Source: Catellatospora sichuanensis
GTDB taxonomy: Bacteria; Actinomycetota; Actinomycetes; Mycobacteriales; Micromonosporaceae
DNA: 64,000 nt
Direction of reading: 5' to 3'
Assembly: GCF_007483665.1 (NCBI RefSeq)
Contig: NZ_VIQO01000025.1
Location: 1-64,000 of the forward strand
Positions within the stretch are counted from its first letter, which is position 1, and every line of letters starts with the position of its first letter. The translations under genes and the position numbers were made by a program. Of this stretch, positions 39,266-46,601 are shown piece after piece. The notes below the pieces were generated by a model. It saw only the letters and a list, made by a program, of their open reading frames with translations. It was not told where the DNA came from and searched no databases.

Positions 39266-39874
39266 TCAGGAGGCCTGGTCACGCACCATGTCGACGAAGA
39301 GACGGTGCACCCGCAGATCCCCGGTGAGCTCCGGGTGGAACGAGGTGGCCAGCAGGTTGCCCTGCCGGACCGCGACCATCCTACCGGTGGCGGGGCCTGC
39401 GGTGACCCGGCCCAGCACCTCGACATCGCCGGTGACCGACTCGACCCACGGCGCGCGGATGAAGATCGCGTGTACCGGCTCGCCCTCGACGCCCGCGATG
39501 TCGACCGGGGCCTCGAAGGAGTCGACCTGGCGGCCGAAGGCGTTGCGGCGCACCGTCATGCCGATGCCGCCGAACGTCTTCTGGTCGGGCCGCCCGTCGA
39601 GCACCTCGTCGGCGAGCATGATCATGCCGGCGCACGATCCGTACGCCGGCATGCCTTCGGCGAGTCGCTTGCGCACGGGCTCGTACACCTCGAACGCGAG
39701 CGCCAGCTTGCTCATGGTGGTGGACTCGCCGCCCGGGATGACCAGGGCGTCGATCTCGGCGACCTCCTCGGGGCGGCGCACCGGCCGACCGATCACGTCG
39801 CACTCGGCCAGCGCGGCCAGGTGCTCGCGCACGTCACCCTGCAGCGCTAGTACGCCGATGACGAGGTCTGGCAC
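39266..39874 (-). CDS. pdxT: Pyridoxal 5'-phosphate synthase glutaminase subunit PdxT
   Basis: The 202-residue class I glutaminase supplies ammonia to PdxS for PLP synthesis. PGGESTT is at residues 48-53, the nucleophile is C81 in YGSCAGM, and the dyad is H180 and E182 in SFHPEL. GTG 39874 was chosen because GGGAGGACCC lies directly upstream. It is normally adjacent to pdxS; here a transsulfuration gene and an lrp gene separate them. Confidence 0.95.
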   Translation of the reverse strand: MPDLVIGVLALQGDVREHLAALAECDVIGRPVRRPEEVAEIDALVIPGGESTTMSKLALAFEVYEPVRKRLAEGMPAYGSCAGMIMLADEVLDGRPDQKTFGGIGMTVRRNAFGRQVDSFEAPVDIAGVEGEPVHAIFIRAPWVESVTGDVEVLGRVTAGPATGRMVAVRQGNLLATSFHPELTGDLRVHRLFVDMVRDQAS

Positions 39875-39911
39875 GGGTCCTCCCAAGAAGATCATCCACT
39901 GTAGGTCGAGT

Positions 39912-41342
39912 CTATGCCGGAACGGGTGCGCTCCCGTTCACGGCCTGCGCCGATGTGGCGGACACCGCGCCGAAGGCGTTCGCCTCGGGCTCGGGCACCG
40001 CGATGACCGGCGCGGCGAGCATCGCCGCCTGCGCTCCGGAGCGGTCCGCACCGAAGACGCCGCCGACCGACATGACCTCGGCCGCTGACTCCGCCGGGAC
40101 GGCCGCGGGCGAGGTCGGAACGGTCGCGGGCCCGGCCGGGACGGCCACGGGGGCCGTGACCGAGACCGTGGCGCGGGCCGCGGCCGTCAGCGCCTGGTCC
40201 AGGTCTGCCCACAGGTCGTCGGGGTCTTCCAGGCCGACCGACATGCGCAGCAGGTTCGGGGTGATGCCGCCGGTCTGCTTGCCCTCGGCGTCGACGAGCC
40301 GGTGCGTGAGCAGGGCCGGGTGCTCGATCAGCGAATCGACCGAACCGAGGCTGACCGCCGGGGTGATCAGGCGCAGCGCGGCGACGACGGCCGCCGCGTC
40401 GCCGGAGGTCTCGAACGCGATCATCGCGCCGGGGCCGCGCATCTGCCGGCCGACCAGCCCGCGCGGGTCGCTGCCGGGCAGGCCCGGGTAGTGCACCTTG
40501 CTGATCCCGCGGTGCACCGACAGGCGTACGGCCAGGGTGGCGGCGGTGGCCTGCGCGGCACGTACCCGCAGCGGCAGCGTGGCCAGGCCGCGGTGCAGCA
40601 GGTAGCCGGCCAGCGGGTGCAGCACGGCGCCGGTGAGGATGCGCACCTGGCGCAGGGCGCCGGCGCGCTGCTCGGCGCAGGCGACCACACCGCCGAGCAC
40701 GTCGCCGTGCCCGCCGAGGTACTTCGTGCCGGAGTGCACCACGTAGGACGCGCCCAGCTTGGCCGGGTTCTGCAGCACCGGGGTGGCGAAGGTGTTGTCG
40801 ACCAGCACCGGCACGTCACCGGCCTGGATGCAGACGGTGGTGATGTCGACCAGGCCCAGGGTCGGGTTGCCCGGGGTCTCGACGACGACCAGGCCGGTGT
40901 CGGGGCGGATCGCGCCCGCGACCTCGTCCTGGTCGACCCAGGTCACGGCCAGGCCGAGCAGGCCGATGGAGAGCAGGTGGTCGGTGCCGCCGTAGAGGGG
41001 GCGCACGGCGACCACGTGCCGGCGGTCGGTCATCAGGCAGGCGGCCTGCAGCACCGCGGTGATCGCGGCCATGCCGGAGGCGAACGAGACGGCGGCCTCG
41101 GTGCCCTCGAGCTCGGCGAGCGCCTGCTCGAAGCGGGCCGTGGTCGGGTTGTAGAGCCGCTGGTAGACCGGGGTCGCGGCGGTGGCCGCGCCGTCGGCGA
41201 ACGCGCCAAGGGCCGCACCGGCGGCGACCTGGTCGTGCATCGGGTACGTGGTGGAGAAGTCCAGCGGGAGCGCGTGCACACCGAGCTCGGCGAGGTCAGC
41301 GCGGCCCGCGTGCACGGCGCGGGTGTCGACGGCGTAGGTCAT
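39912..41342 (-). CDS. PLP-dependent transsulfuration-family enzyme (cystathionine/methionine gamma-lyase type) with Ala/Pro/Val-rich tail
   Basis: The 476-residue fold-type I PLP enzyme has YQRLYNPTT (phosphate-binding tyrosine and arginine region), SFASGMAAI, the cofactor aspartate in [10 protein letters not shown] and Schiff-base lysine K207 in [12 protein letters not shown]. This family includes cystathionine gamma-lyase/synthase and methionine gamma-lyase; the sequence alone does not separate them. About 80 residues after position 395 form a low-complexity Ala/Val/Pro tail not usual for the family. The gene is divergent from an Lrp/AsnC gene that probably regulates it. Confidence 0.87.
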   Translation of the reverse strand: MTYAVDTRAVHAGRADLAELGVHALPLDFSTTYPMHDQVAAGAALGAFADGAATAATPVYQRLYNPTTARFEQALAELEGTEAAVSFASGMAAITAVLQAACLMTDRRHVVAVRPLYGGTDHLLSIGLLGLAVTWVDQDEVAGAIRPDTGLVVVETPGNPTLGLVDITTVCIQAGDVPVLVDNTFATPVLQNPAKLGASYVVHSGTKYLGGHGDVLGGVVACAEQRAGALRQVRILTGAVLHPLAGYLLHRGLATLPLRVRAAQATAATLAVRLSVHRGISKVHYPGLPGSDPRGLVGRQMRGPGAMIAFETSGDAAAVVAALRLITPAVSLGSVDSLIEHPALLTHRLVDAEGKQTGGITPNLLRMSVGLEDPDDLWADLDQALTAAARATVSVTAPVAVPAGPATVPTSPAAVPAESAAEVMSVGGVFGADRSGAQAAMLAAPVIAVPEPEANAFGAVSATSAQAVNGSAPVPA

Positions 41343-41384
41343 GGGCGTGATCTTCGGGCCTTCTTCGGCCCTGGTAAACAGGTT

Positions 41385-41399
41385 CCGAATACTCTTCGG
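41385..41399. promoter_or_regulatory. Lrp-type palindrome in the divergent promoter
   Basis: CCGAA-TACTC-TTCGG is a 5-5-5 inverted repeat three bases before the lrp start. A second one, GGGCC-TTCTTC-GGCCC, lies at 41356-41371. The GAA-N5-TTC spacing fits Lrp/AsnC operators, so the regulator may control itself and the lyase gene. Confidence 0.45.
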
Positions 41400-41402
41400 G
41401 GC

Positions 41403-41873
41403 ATGGCCGAAAACACCGTGCTTGATGCGATCGACGCGGCGATCCTGCGCGAGTTGCAGAACGATGCGCGGATCTCGAACAAGGATCTGGCGGCACGCGT
41501 CAATGTCGCGGCCTCGACCTGCCTGGAGCGGGTCCGGGCGCTGCAGCGCCGCGGGGTGCTGGCGGGCTTCCACGCCGACGCCGACCCGGCCGCGCTGGGC
41601 CGCCCGCTGCAGGCGTACATCGCGGTACGGGTACGCCCGCACAACCGCGACGTGGTGGAGCCGTTCATCCGCTTCGTGCTGGACCTGCCCGAGACGATCG
41701 CGCTGAGCCACATCGCGGGCGCCGACGACTTCCTGGTCCACGTCGCCGTTCGCGACGCCGCCCACCTGCAGCGACTGCTCCTGGACGGCTTCACGTCCCG
41801 CCGTGAGGTCGCCCACCTGGAAACCCAGCTGATCTTCTCCCACATCCGCAAGTGGGACATCGGGCCGATGTGA
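41403..41873 (+). CDS. Lrp/AsnC family transcriptional regulator
   Basis: The 156-residue protein is the usual length. An N-terminal helix-turn-helix (ISNKDLAARVNVAASTCLERVRAL, about residues 24-47) is followed by a RAM/effector-binding domain (AYIAVRVRPHNRDVVEPF, HIAGADDFLVHVAV). ATG 41403 lies 60 bp from the divergent transsulfuration gene, which implies that it senses an amino acid such as methionine, cysteine or a branched-chain amino acid. It converges on pdxS over a family C palindrome. Confidence 0.9.
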   Translation: MAENTVLDAIDAAILRELQNDARISNKDLAARVNVAASTCLERVRALQRRGVLAGFHADADPAALGRPLQAYIAVRVRPHNRDVVEPFIRFVLDLPETIALSHIAGADDFLVHVAVRDAAHLQRLLLDGFTSRREVAHLETQLIFSHIRKWDIGPM

Positions 41874-41885
41874 GCCCGGAACGCG

Positions 41886-41950
41886 AAGATCGCCGTCTCC
41901 GGTCGGAGCCTGCGGGGTGACCCGAGGTTCCGACCCGAAACGGCGATCTT
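41886..41950. repeat. Family C palindrome between convergent genes
   Basis: AAGATCGCCGTCTCCGGTCGGA (41886-41907) and its near complement (41929-41950, two mismatches) enclose a further CCTGCGGG...CCCGAGG stem. The outer arms match the element at 9497-9559. Confidence 0.85.
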
Positions 41951-41987
41951 GGCACTGACCGCGGCGGCGGAAGCCGACGCGATATGC

Positions 41988-42018
41988 GACCGGCCGCGCG
42001 GATGGGGCGCGGCCGGTC
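41988..42018 (-). terminator. Hairpin after pdxS
   Basis: GACCGGCCGCGC (41988-41999) and GCGCGGCCGGTC (42007-42018) form a perfect 12-bp GC stem with a 7-nt loop, seven bases past the pdxS stop. Confidence 0.8.
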
Positions 42019-42024
42019 ACGGGT

Positions 42025-42933
42025 TCACCAGCCGCGCTCGGCCAGGCGGTGCGGCTGCGGGATCTCGTCGACGTTGATGCCGACCATGGCCTCGCCCAGG
42101 CCGCGGGAGACCTTGGCGAGCACGTCCGGGTCGTCGTAGAACGTGGTGGCCTTCACAATCGCCTCGGCGCGCTGCGCCGGGTTGCCCGACTTGAAGATGC
42201 CCGAACCCACGAAGACGCCCTCGGCCCCGAGCTGCATCATCATCGCGGCGTCGGCCGGGGTGGCGATGCCGCCCGCGGTGAACAGCACGACCGGCAGCTT
42301 GCCGGTCTCGGCGATCTCCTTGACCAGCTCGTACGGCGCCTGCAGCTCCTTGGCCGCGACGTACAGCTCGTCGGCCGGCAGCGAGGCCAGCTTCTTGATC
42401 TCGCCACGGATCTTGCGCATGTGGGTGGTGGCGTTGGACACGTCACCGGTGCCGGCCTCGCCCTTGGAGCGGATCATCGCCGCACCCTCGGTGATCCGGC
42501 GCAGCGCCTCGCCCAGGTTGGTCGCGCCGCAGACGAAGGGCACGGTGAACTGCCACTTGTCGATGTGGTTGGCGTAGTCGGCCGGGGTCAGCACCTCGGA
42601 CTCGTCGACGTAGTCGACGCCGAGCGCCTGCAGCACCTGGGCCTCGACGAAGTGGCCGATGCGGGCCTTGGCCATGACCGGGATCGAGACGGCGTTGATG
42701 ATGCCGTCGATCATGTCGGGGTCGCTCATGCGGGACACGCCGCCCTGGGCCCGGATGTCGGCGGGCACGCGCTCCAGCGCCATGACGGCGACGGCGCCCG
42801 CGTCCTCGGCGATCTTCGCCTGCTCCGCGTTGACGACGTCCATGATCACGCCGCCCTTGAGCATCTCGGCCATGCCGCGCTTCACGCGGGCGGTGCCGGT
42901 CACCGGTACGTTCACAGACTCGGTTGCAGACAT
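42025..42933 (-). CDS. pdxS: Pyridoxal 5'-phosphate synthase subunit PdxS
   Basis: The 302-residue TIM-barrel enzyme condenses ribose 5-phosphate, glyceraldehyde 3-phosphate and ammonia from PdxT to PLP. It has the start region [20 protein letters not shown]89 in VMAKARIGH (Schiff base), [11 protein letters not shown], and the C-terminal [35 protein letters not shown] 42933 gives the family N-terminus; the frame runs upstream without support. The upstream region contains a consensus Crp-type site. Confidence 0.96.
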   Translation of the reverse strand: MSATESVNVPVTGTARVKRGMAEMLKGGVIMDVVNAEQAKIAEDAGAVAVMALERVPADIRAQGGVSRMSDPDMIDGIINAVSIPVMAKARIGHFVEAQVLQALGVDYVDESEVLTPADYANHIDKWQFTVPFVCGATNLGEALRRITEGAAMIRSKGEAGTGDVSNATTHMRKIRGEIKKLASLPADELYVAAKELQAPYELVKEIAETGKLPVVLFTAGGIATPADAAMMMQLGAEGVFVGSGIFKSGNPAQRAEAIVKATTFYDDPDVLAKVSRGLGEAMVGINVDEIPQPHRLAERGW

Positions 42934-43085
42934 GATGTGGCGCTTCTCCTGACACACGGGATCTCGAGGACCGCGGAGGAGGGCCGCCTTCGGTCGCACA
43001 AGGCGGCGGCAGGCTCCGCTGGCCTGAATTCTACGCGGGACGGAGCAGGCCACCCGACGGCCAATCAGCACTCTGTGGCCCGGCC

Positions 43086-43101
43086 TGTGACCTGAGTCAC
43101 A
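43086..43101. promoter_or_regulatory. Consensus Crp/GlxR-type site upstream of pdxS
   Basis: TGTGA-CCTGAG-TCACA is a perfect match to the Crp-family half-sites with N6 spacing, inside a longer CCTGTGAC-CTGA-GTCACAGG palindrome (43084-43103). TGTGACCTG is repeated directly at 43104-43112. It lies 153 bp upstream of the pdxS start. Confidence 0.65.
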
Positions 43102-43148
43102 GGTGTGACCTGCGACAACTCAGTGGAGGCCGCAAATGTACCCGAACC

Positions 43149-43649
43149 TCAGACAGCGCTCAAGGTCGGGTCGTCGATGTCGAAGTACGACGGGCGGGTG
43201 TGCTTGCGGTTGAGCCGGAGCAGCCGCACCAGCGGCCGCTCGCGGGCACCCAGCGCGGCGCGGACCAGGTCGGTGTGCATCTGGCGGGCCAGCGCGACGC
43301 GGCGGCTGGCCGCGATCACGGCCGCCCCGTTCGGCTCCTGCGGGTCGAGGGCCTGTTTGCGCAGCATCCGGGTGAGGTCGTTCTCCGAGGCCTCCCGGTC
43401 GTCCTCCCGGGCGTCCAGTGCGGCCCGGGCGGCGGCGTACAGGTCAGCGCCCGCCGGATCGCCGACCAGCTCGGTCTCGGCCAACACCGCGGCGGCAGCC
43501 GCACGGCGCACCAGTTGGGAGTCCAGCGCCCGACCCGCCGAGGCGGCACGCAGGTGCAGGCGGTCCACCCGTCCCGCCGTCCAGGTGACATACGACGCGA
43601 TCACGACCACCAAGGCCACCACGCCGATCACCCAACCCATGCCGGGCAT
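43149..43649 (-). CDS. Small membrane-anchored conserved protein, function unknown
   Basis: The 166-residue protein has an N-terminal TM segment (about residues 5-24) followed by an Arg/Ala/Glu-rich, mostly helical cytoplasmic region (LHLRAASAGRALDSQLVRRAAAAAVL...) and the C-terminal motif RKHTRPSYFDIDDPTL. It is not assigned to a family. It lies between pimA and pdxS on the same strand, the position held in mycobacteria by genes of the pimA neighbourhood, so a link to the phosphatidylinositol mannoside operon is plausible but unproven. An ATG at 43640 is an alternative start. Confidence 0.65.
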   Translation of the reverse strand: MPGMGWVIGVVALVVVIASYVTWTAGRVDRLHLRAASAGRALDSQLVRRAAAAAVLAETELVGDPAGADLYAAARAALDAREDDREASENDLTRMLRKQALDPQEPNGAAVIAASRRVALARQMHTDLVRAALGARERPLVRLLRLNRKHTRPSYFDIDDPTLSAV

Positions 43650-43672
43650 CGTAGTGGTGCGCTGTTACGGCC

Positions 43673-44827
43673 TCACCACTGCGCGGGGGGATCGGCTCCG
43701 CTGACCGTCTCGCCGAGCGCCTCTATGGCGCTGTTGTAGACCTCCAGCACCCGTGCGGCGACCACCGGCCAGTCGTACGCGGCGACCACCCGCTCGGCGT
43801 GCTCGGCCAGCTCACGGCGGCGCTCGCCGTCGTCGAGCAGGGCGGTGACGGCCTCACCCAGCGACGTGGCGTCCCCGTTCGGGAACAGCGCGCCCGCCCG
43901 GCCGCCGTCCAGCACCCGGCGGAACGCGTCCAGGTCGGTGGCGACCACGGGCGCGCCCGCCGCCATCGCCTCGGTGAGGATCATGCCGAACGACTCCCCG
44001 CCGGTGTTCGGCGCGATGTAGAGGTCGACGCTGCGCAGCATGCGCGCCTTGTCCTCCTCCGACACCTTGCCCAGGAACGTGGTGCGCTCGGCCACCACCG
44101 GCGGCAGGTCCACCTCGTCGAGGTCACCGGGGCCGGCCAGCAGCAGCCGCAGGCCGGGACGCTGCGGCATCACCTCGGCCAGTGCGCGGGCGAGGATGTC
44201 GAAGCCCTTGCGGGGCTCGGTGAAGCGGCCCAGGAAACCCACGGTTCCGCCGTACCCGGGCCGGCACTCCCCCGGCCAGCCCGGCAGCGGCTGCGCGTCG
44301 GCGAAGTGCGCCACCGAGACGCCGTTCGGGATCTCCACCGCGCCGCCGTCCAGGTGCTCCACCTGCACCCGGCGGGCCAGCTCGCTGACCGCGATACGGC
44401 CGGTGATGCGCTCCAGCACCACCCGCGCCACCGGCGCGCCGGCCGCCAGCGCCCGCGATCGGGTGATCGCGGTGTGGAACGTCGCCACCACCGGGCCGCG
44501 CGCCGACATCACCGCCAGCAGCGACAGGCTCGGCGTGAGCGGCTCGTGCACGTGCAGCACGTCGAAGTCGCCCTGGTGCAGCCAGCGGCGCACCCGGGCG
44601 GCCGAGATCGGACCGAAGTTGAGCCGGGCCACCGAGCCGTTGTAGGGCACCGGCACGGCCCGCCCGGCGGCCACCACGTACGGCGGCAGCGGCTGGTCGT
44701 CGTCGGCGGGCGCGAGCACGCTGACCTCGTGCCCCATCGCGATCAGCGTCTCGGCGAGGTCGCGCACGTGGAACTGCACGCCGCCCGGCACGTCCATCGA
44801 GTACGGGCAGACGATTCCGATCCGCAC
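43673..44827 (-). CDS. pimA: Phosphatidylinositol alpha-mannosyltransferase PimA
   Basis: The 384-residue GT4 glycosyltransferase transfers the first mannose from GDP-mannose to phosphatidylinositol at the inner face of the membrane. It has the PimA start MRIGIVCPYSMDVPGGVQFHV, HVHEPLTPS, FHTAITRS, nucleotide-sugar binding FLGRFTEPRKGFDIL and the EX7E region GGESFGMILTEAMAAGAPVVATD. The gene order pgsA-patA-pimA supports the assignment. Start ATG 44827; patA stop is one base upstream. Confidence 0.93.
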   Translation of the reverse strand: MRIGIVCPYSMDVPGGVQFHVRDLAETLIAMGHEVSVLAPADDDQPLPPYVVAAGRAVPVPYNGSVARLNFGPISAARVRRWLHQGDFDVLHVHEPLTPSLSLLAVMSARGPVVATFHTAITRSRALAAGAPVARVVLERITGRIAVSELARRVQVEHLDGGAVEIPNGVSVAHFADAQPLPGWPGECRPGYGGTVGFLGRFTEPRKGFDILARALAEVMPQRPGLRLLLAGPGDLDEVDLPPVVAERTTFLGKVSEEDKARMLRSVDLYIAPNTGGESFGMILTEAMAAGAPVVATDLDAFRRVLDGGRAGALFPNGDATSLGEAVTALLDDGERRRELAEHAERVVAAYDWPVVAARVLEVYNSAIEALGETVSGADPPAQW

Positions 44828-44828
44828 G

Positions 44829-45776
44829 TCACTCCTCGGGGTCGGTGGCGCCCGCGGCCGACGTGGCGCGGGCGGCCGCCGGGTCGCCCGCGGGCGGCTC
44901 GGTCAGCCACAGCTTCTGCAGCATGTGCCAGTCGGCCGGGTGCGCCGCGATGCCGCGGGCCATCCCGTCGGCGACCTGCTGGGTGAGCAACCGGACCCGC
45001 ACGTCCAGCGGGCCGGCCGCGGCGTCGGGCACCGGCAGCGGGCCGACCACCCGGCCACAGCCCGCGTCCGGCTCGTACCACATGTCCACCACGAACAGCG
45101 GCGCGCCGGTGCGCAGCGCCAGCATCGCCGGACCGGCCGGCATGCGGGTGCGCCCGCCGAAGAACTCCACCTCGACGCCGCGCGCGGACAGGTCGCGGTC
45201 GGCCAGCAGCGGCACGATGTGCGCCTGCCCGAGGGCCTGGACCAGCGCGTCGATCGGCGAGCCCGGCCCGCCCGCGGTCGGGATGATGCGCATCCCGAGC
45301 TGCTCGCGGTACTCCAGGAACCGGCGGTACAGGCCCTCCGGCTTGAGCCGCTCGGCGACCGTGGTCAGCGGCACCCCGTGCGCGGTGACCACCGCCCCGG
45401 CCGCGTCCCAGTTGCCGGCGTGCGGCAACGCGACGATCGCGCCCGTGCCCGCCTCGTGCGCCTGGATCAGCTTCTCCACGCCGTGCAGCCGGAACCCCGT
45501 ACGCAGCTGCGCCTTCGACTTCGACGGCAGCCGGAACGCCTCCAGCCAGTAGCGCGCGTACGAGCGCACCGCGTCGCGGACCAGCTCGTCGGACGGGTCG
45601 TGCCCCAGTACGTTTCTCAGGTTGCGGGCCAGCCGCTGCACGCCCGGACCCCGCTTGGCGGCCGCCCGGTCCGCGCCGGCCCGGAACAGCGCCGACGCCG
45701 CGGACTCGGGTAGGGCGCGGACCAGCCGCCACCCGGCCGCGTAGCCGAACTCGACCATCCGCTCCTTGCCGCTCAC
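44829..45776 (-). CDS. patA: Phosphatidylinositol mannoside acyltransferase PatA
   Basis: The 315-residue LpxL/HtrB-fold acyltransferase acylates the mannose of PIM at the cytoplasmic face of the membrane. The catalytic HX4D/E motif is H119 to D124 in LPHAGNWDA. GTG 45776 is the chosen start: its bases overlap the stop of the preceding micro-ORF and the repeat supplies GAGGAG upstream. The C-terminal 25 residues are Ala/Pro-rich. Located between pgsA and pimA as in mycobacteria. Confidence 0.92.
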   Translation of the reverse strand: MSGKERMVEFGYAAGWRLVRALPESAASALFRAGADRAAAKRGPGVQRLARNLRNVLGHDPSDELVRDAVRSYARYWLEAFRLPSKSKAQLRTGFRLHGVEKLIQAHEAGTGAIVALPHAGNWDAAGAVVTAHGVPLTTVAERLKPEGLYRRFLEYREQLGMRIIPTAGGPGSPIDALVQALGQAHIVPLLADRDLSARGVEVEFFGGRTRMPAGPAMLALRTGAPLFVVDMWYEPDAGCGRVVGPLPVPDAAAGPLDVRVRLLTQQVADGMARGIAAHPADWHMLQKLWLTEPPAGDPAAARATSAAGATDPEE

Positions 45777-45847
45777 GCCTTCTCCTCGCTGCGCTCGTCG
45801 GCGGCGCGAGTCCTTGCCCACATGATTCGCTCGCCCTGCTCGCTCAT
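45773..45847 (-). repeat. Coupled micro-ORF repeat (pgsA / patA junction)
   Basis: A 24-residue ORF starts at ATG 45847, overlapping the pgsA stop, and ends with TGA 45775-45773, overlapping the patA GTG. The peptide reads MSEQGERI...ADERSEEKA. The DNA ends in GACGAGCGCAGCGAGGAG, giving a ribosome binding site for patA. Confidence 0.8.
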
Positions 45848-46464
45848 ACGGCGTCCCCGGCCGACTCGTGTTTGTGGACGTGCCACATGCGCTGCCAGAC
45901 GGTGAACACCGAACCGGCCGCGAGCAGCCACAGCGACGCGGGCAGGCCCCAGGACAGGCCGAAGCCGGTCAGCAGCGCGCCGACGCCGACGATGATCAGG
46001 CGCTCCGCGCGCTCGACGAGGCCGACGTGGCAGGACATGCCCAGCCCCTCGGCCCGCGCCTTGACGTAGGACACGATCTGCCCGGTGACCAGGCAGATCA
46101 GCGCGGCGGCCAGGGAGGCCCTGTCGCCCGTGCCCGCGTACCACCACGCGATGGCCGCGAAGATCGCGCCGTCGGCGACCCGGTCCATGGTCGAGTCCAG
46201 CAGCGCGCCGTACCGGCTGGCGCTGCCGCGGGCGCGGGCCATCGCCCCGTCCATGACGTCGGTGAGGCCGCACACTAAGATGATCACCACGGCGGCGATC
46301 CAGTGGCCGCGCGCCGCGAAACCGAACGCGCCCACCAGGACGCCCAGGGTGCCCACCACGGTCACCGCGTTCGGGCTGACACCCGCTCGCAACAGGGCCC
46401 GGCTGAGGGGATCGAGCAGGCGGGCCGTGCCGGCCTTGCCCACCACGCTGAGGATCTTCGCCAT
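45844..46464 (-). CDS. pgsA: CDP-alcohol phosphatidyltransferase (phosphatidylinositol phosphate synthase)
   Basis: The 206-residue integral membrane enzyme has the full CDP-alcohol phosphotransferase motif DVMDGAMARARGSASRYGALLDSTMD, with D69, D72, D90 and D94. In this operon context the acceptor is inositol 1-phosphate, giving the precursor that PimA and PatA use. ATG 46464 begins the typical MAKILSVVGK N-terminus; the frame extends 17 codons upstream. It is divergent from the EF-G2 gene. Confidence 0.92.
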   Translation of the reverse strand: MAKILSVVGKAGTARLLDPLSRALLRAGVSPNAVTVVGTLGVLVGAFGFAARGHWIAAVVIILVCGLTDVMDGAMARARGSASRYGALLDSTMDRVADGAIFAAIAWWYAGTGDRASLAAALICLVTGQIVSYVKARAEGLGMSCHVGLVERAERLIIVGVGALLTGFGLSWGLPASLWLLAAGSVFTVWQRMWHVHKHESAGDAV

Positions 46465-46601
46465 GATGGCGCTAACGATAGCGGTGGCCCCCGGCACGCT
46501 CGACGGCGGCGACACGCTGACGCCGGGCTTGTGTCCGTACGCCCGATGGGTGTGGGATCGGAAACAATGCAGTAACCGACACGGCTACAGGAGGCGGACA
46601 G

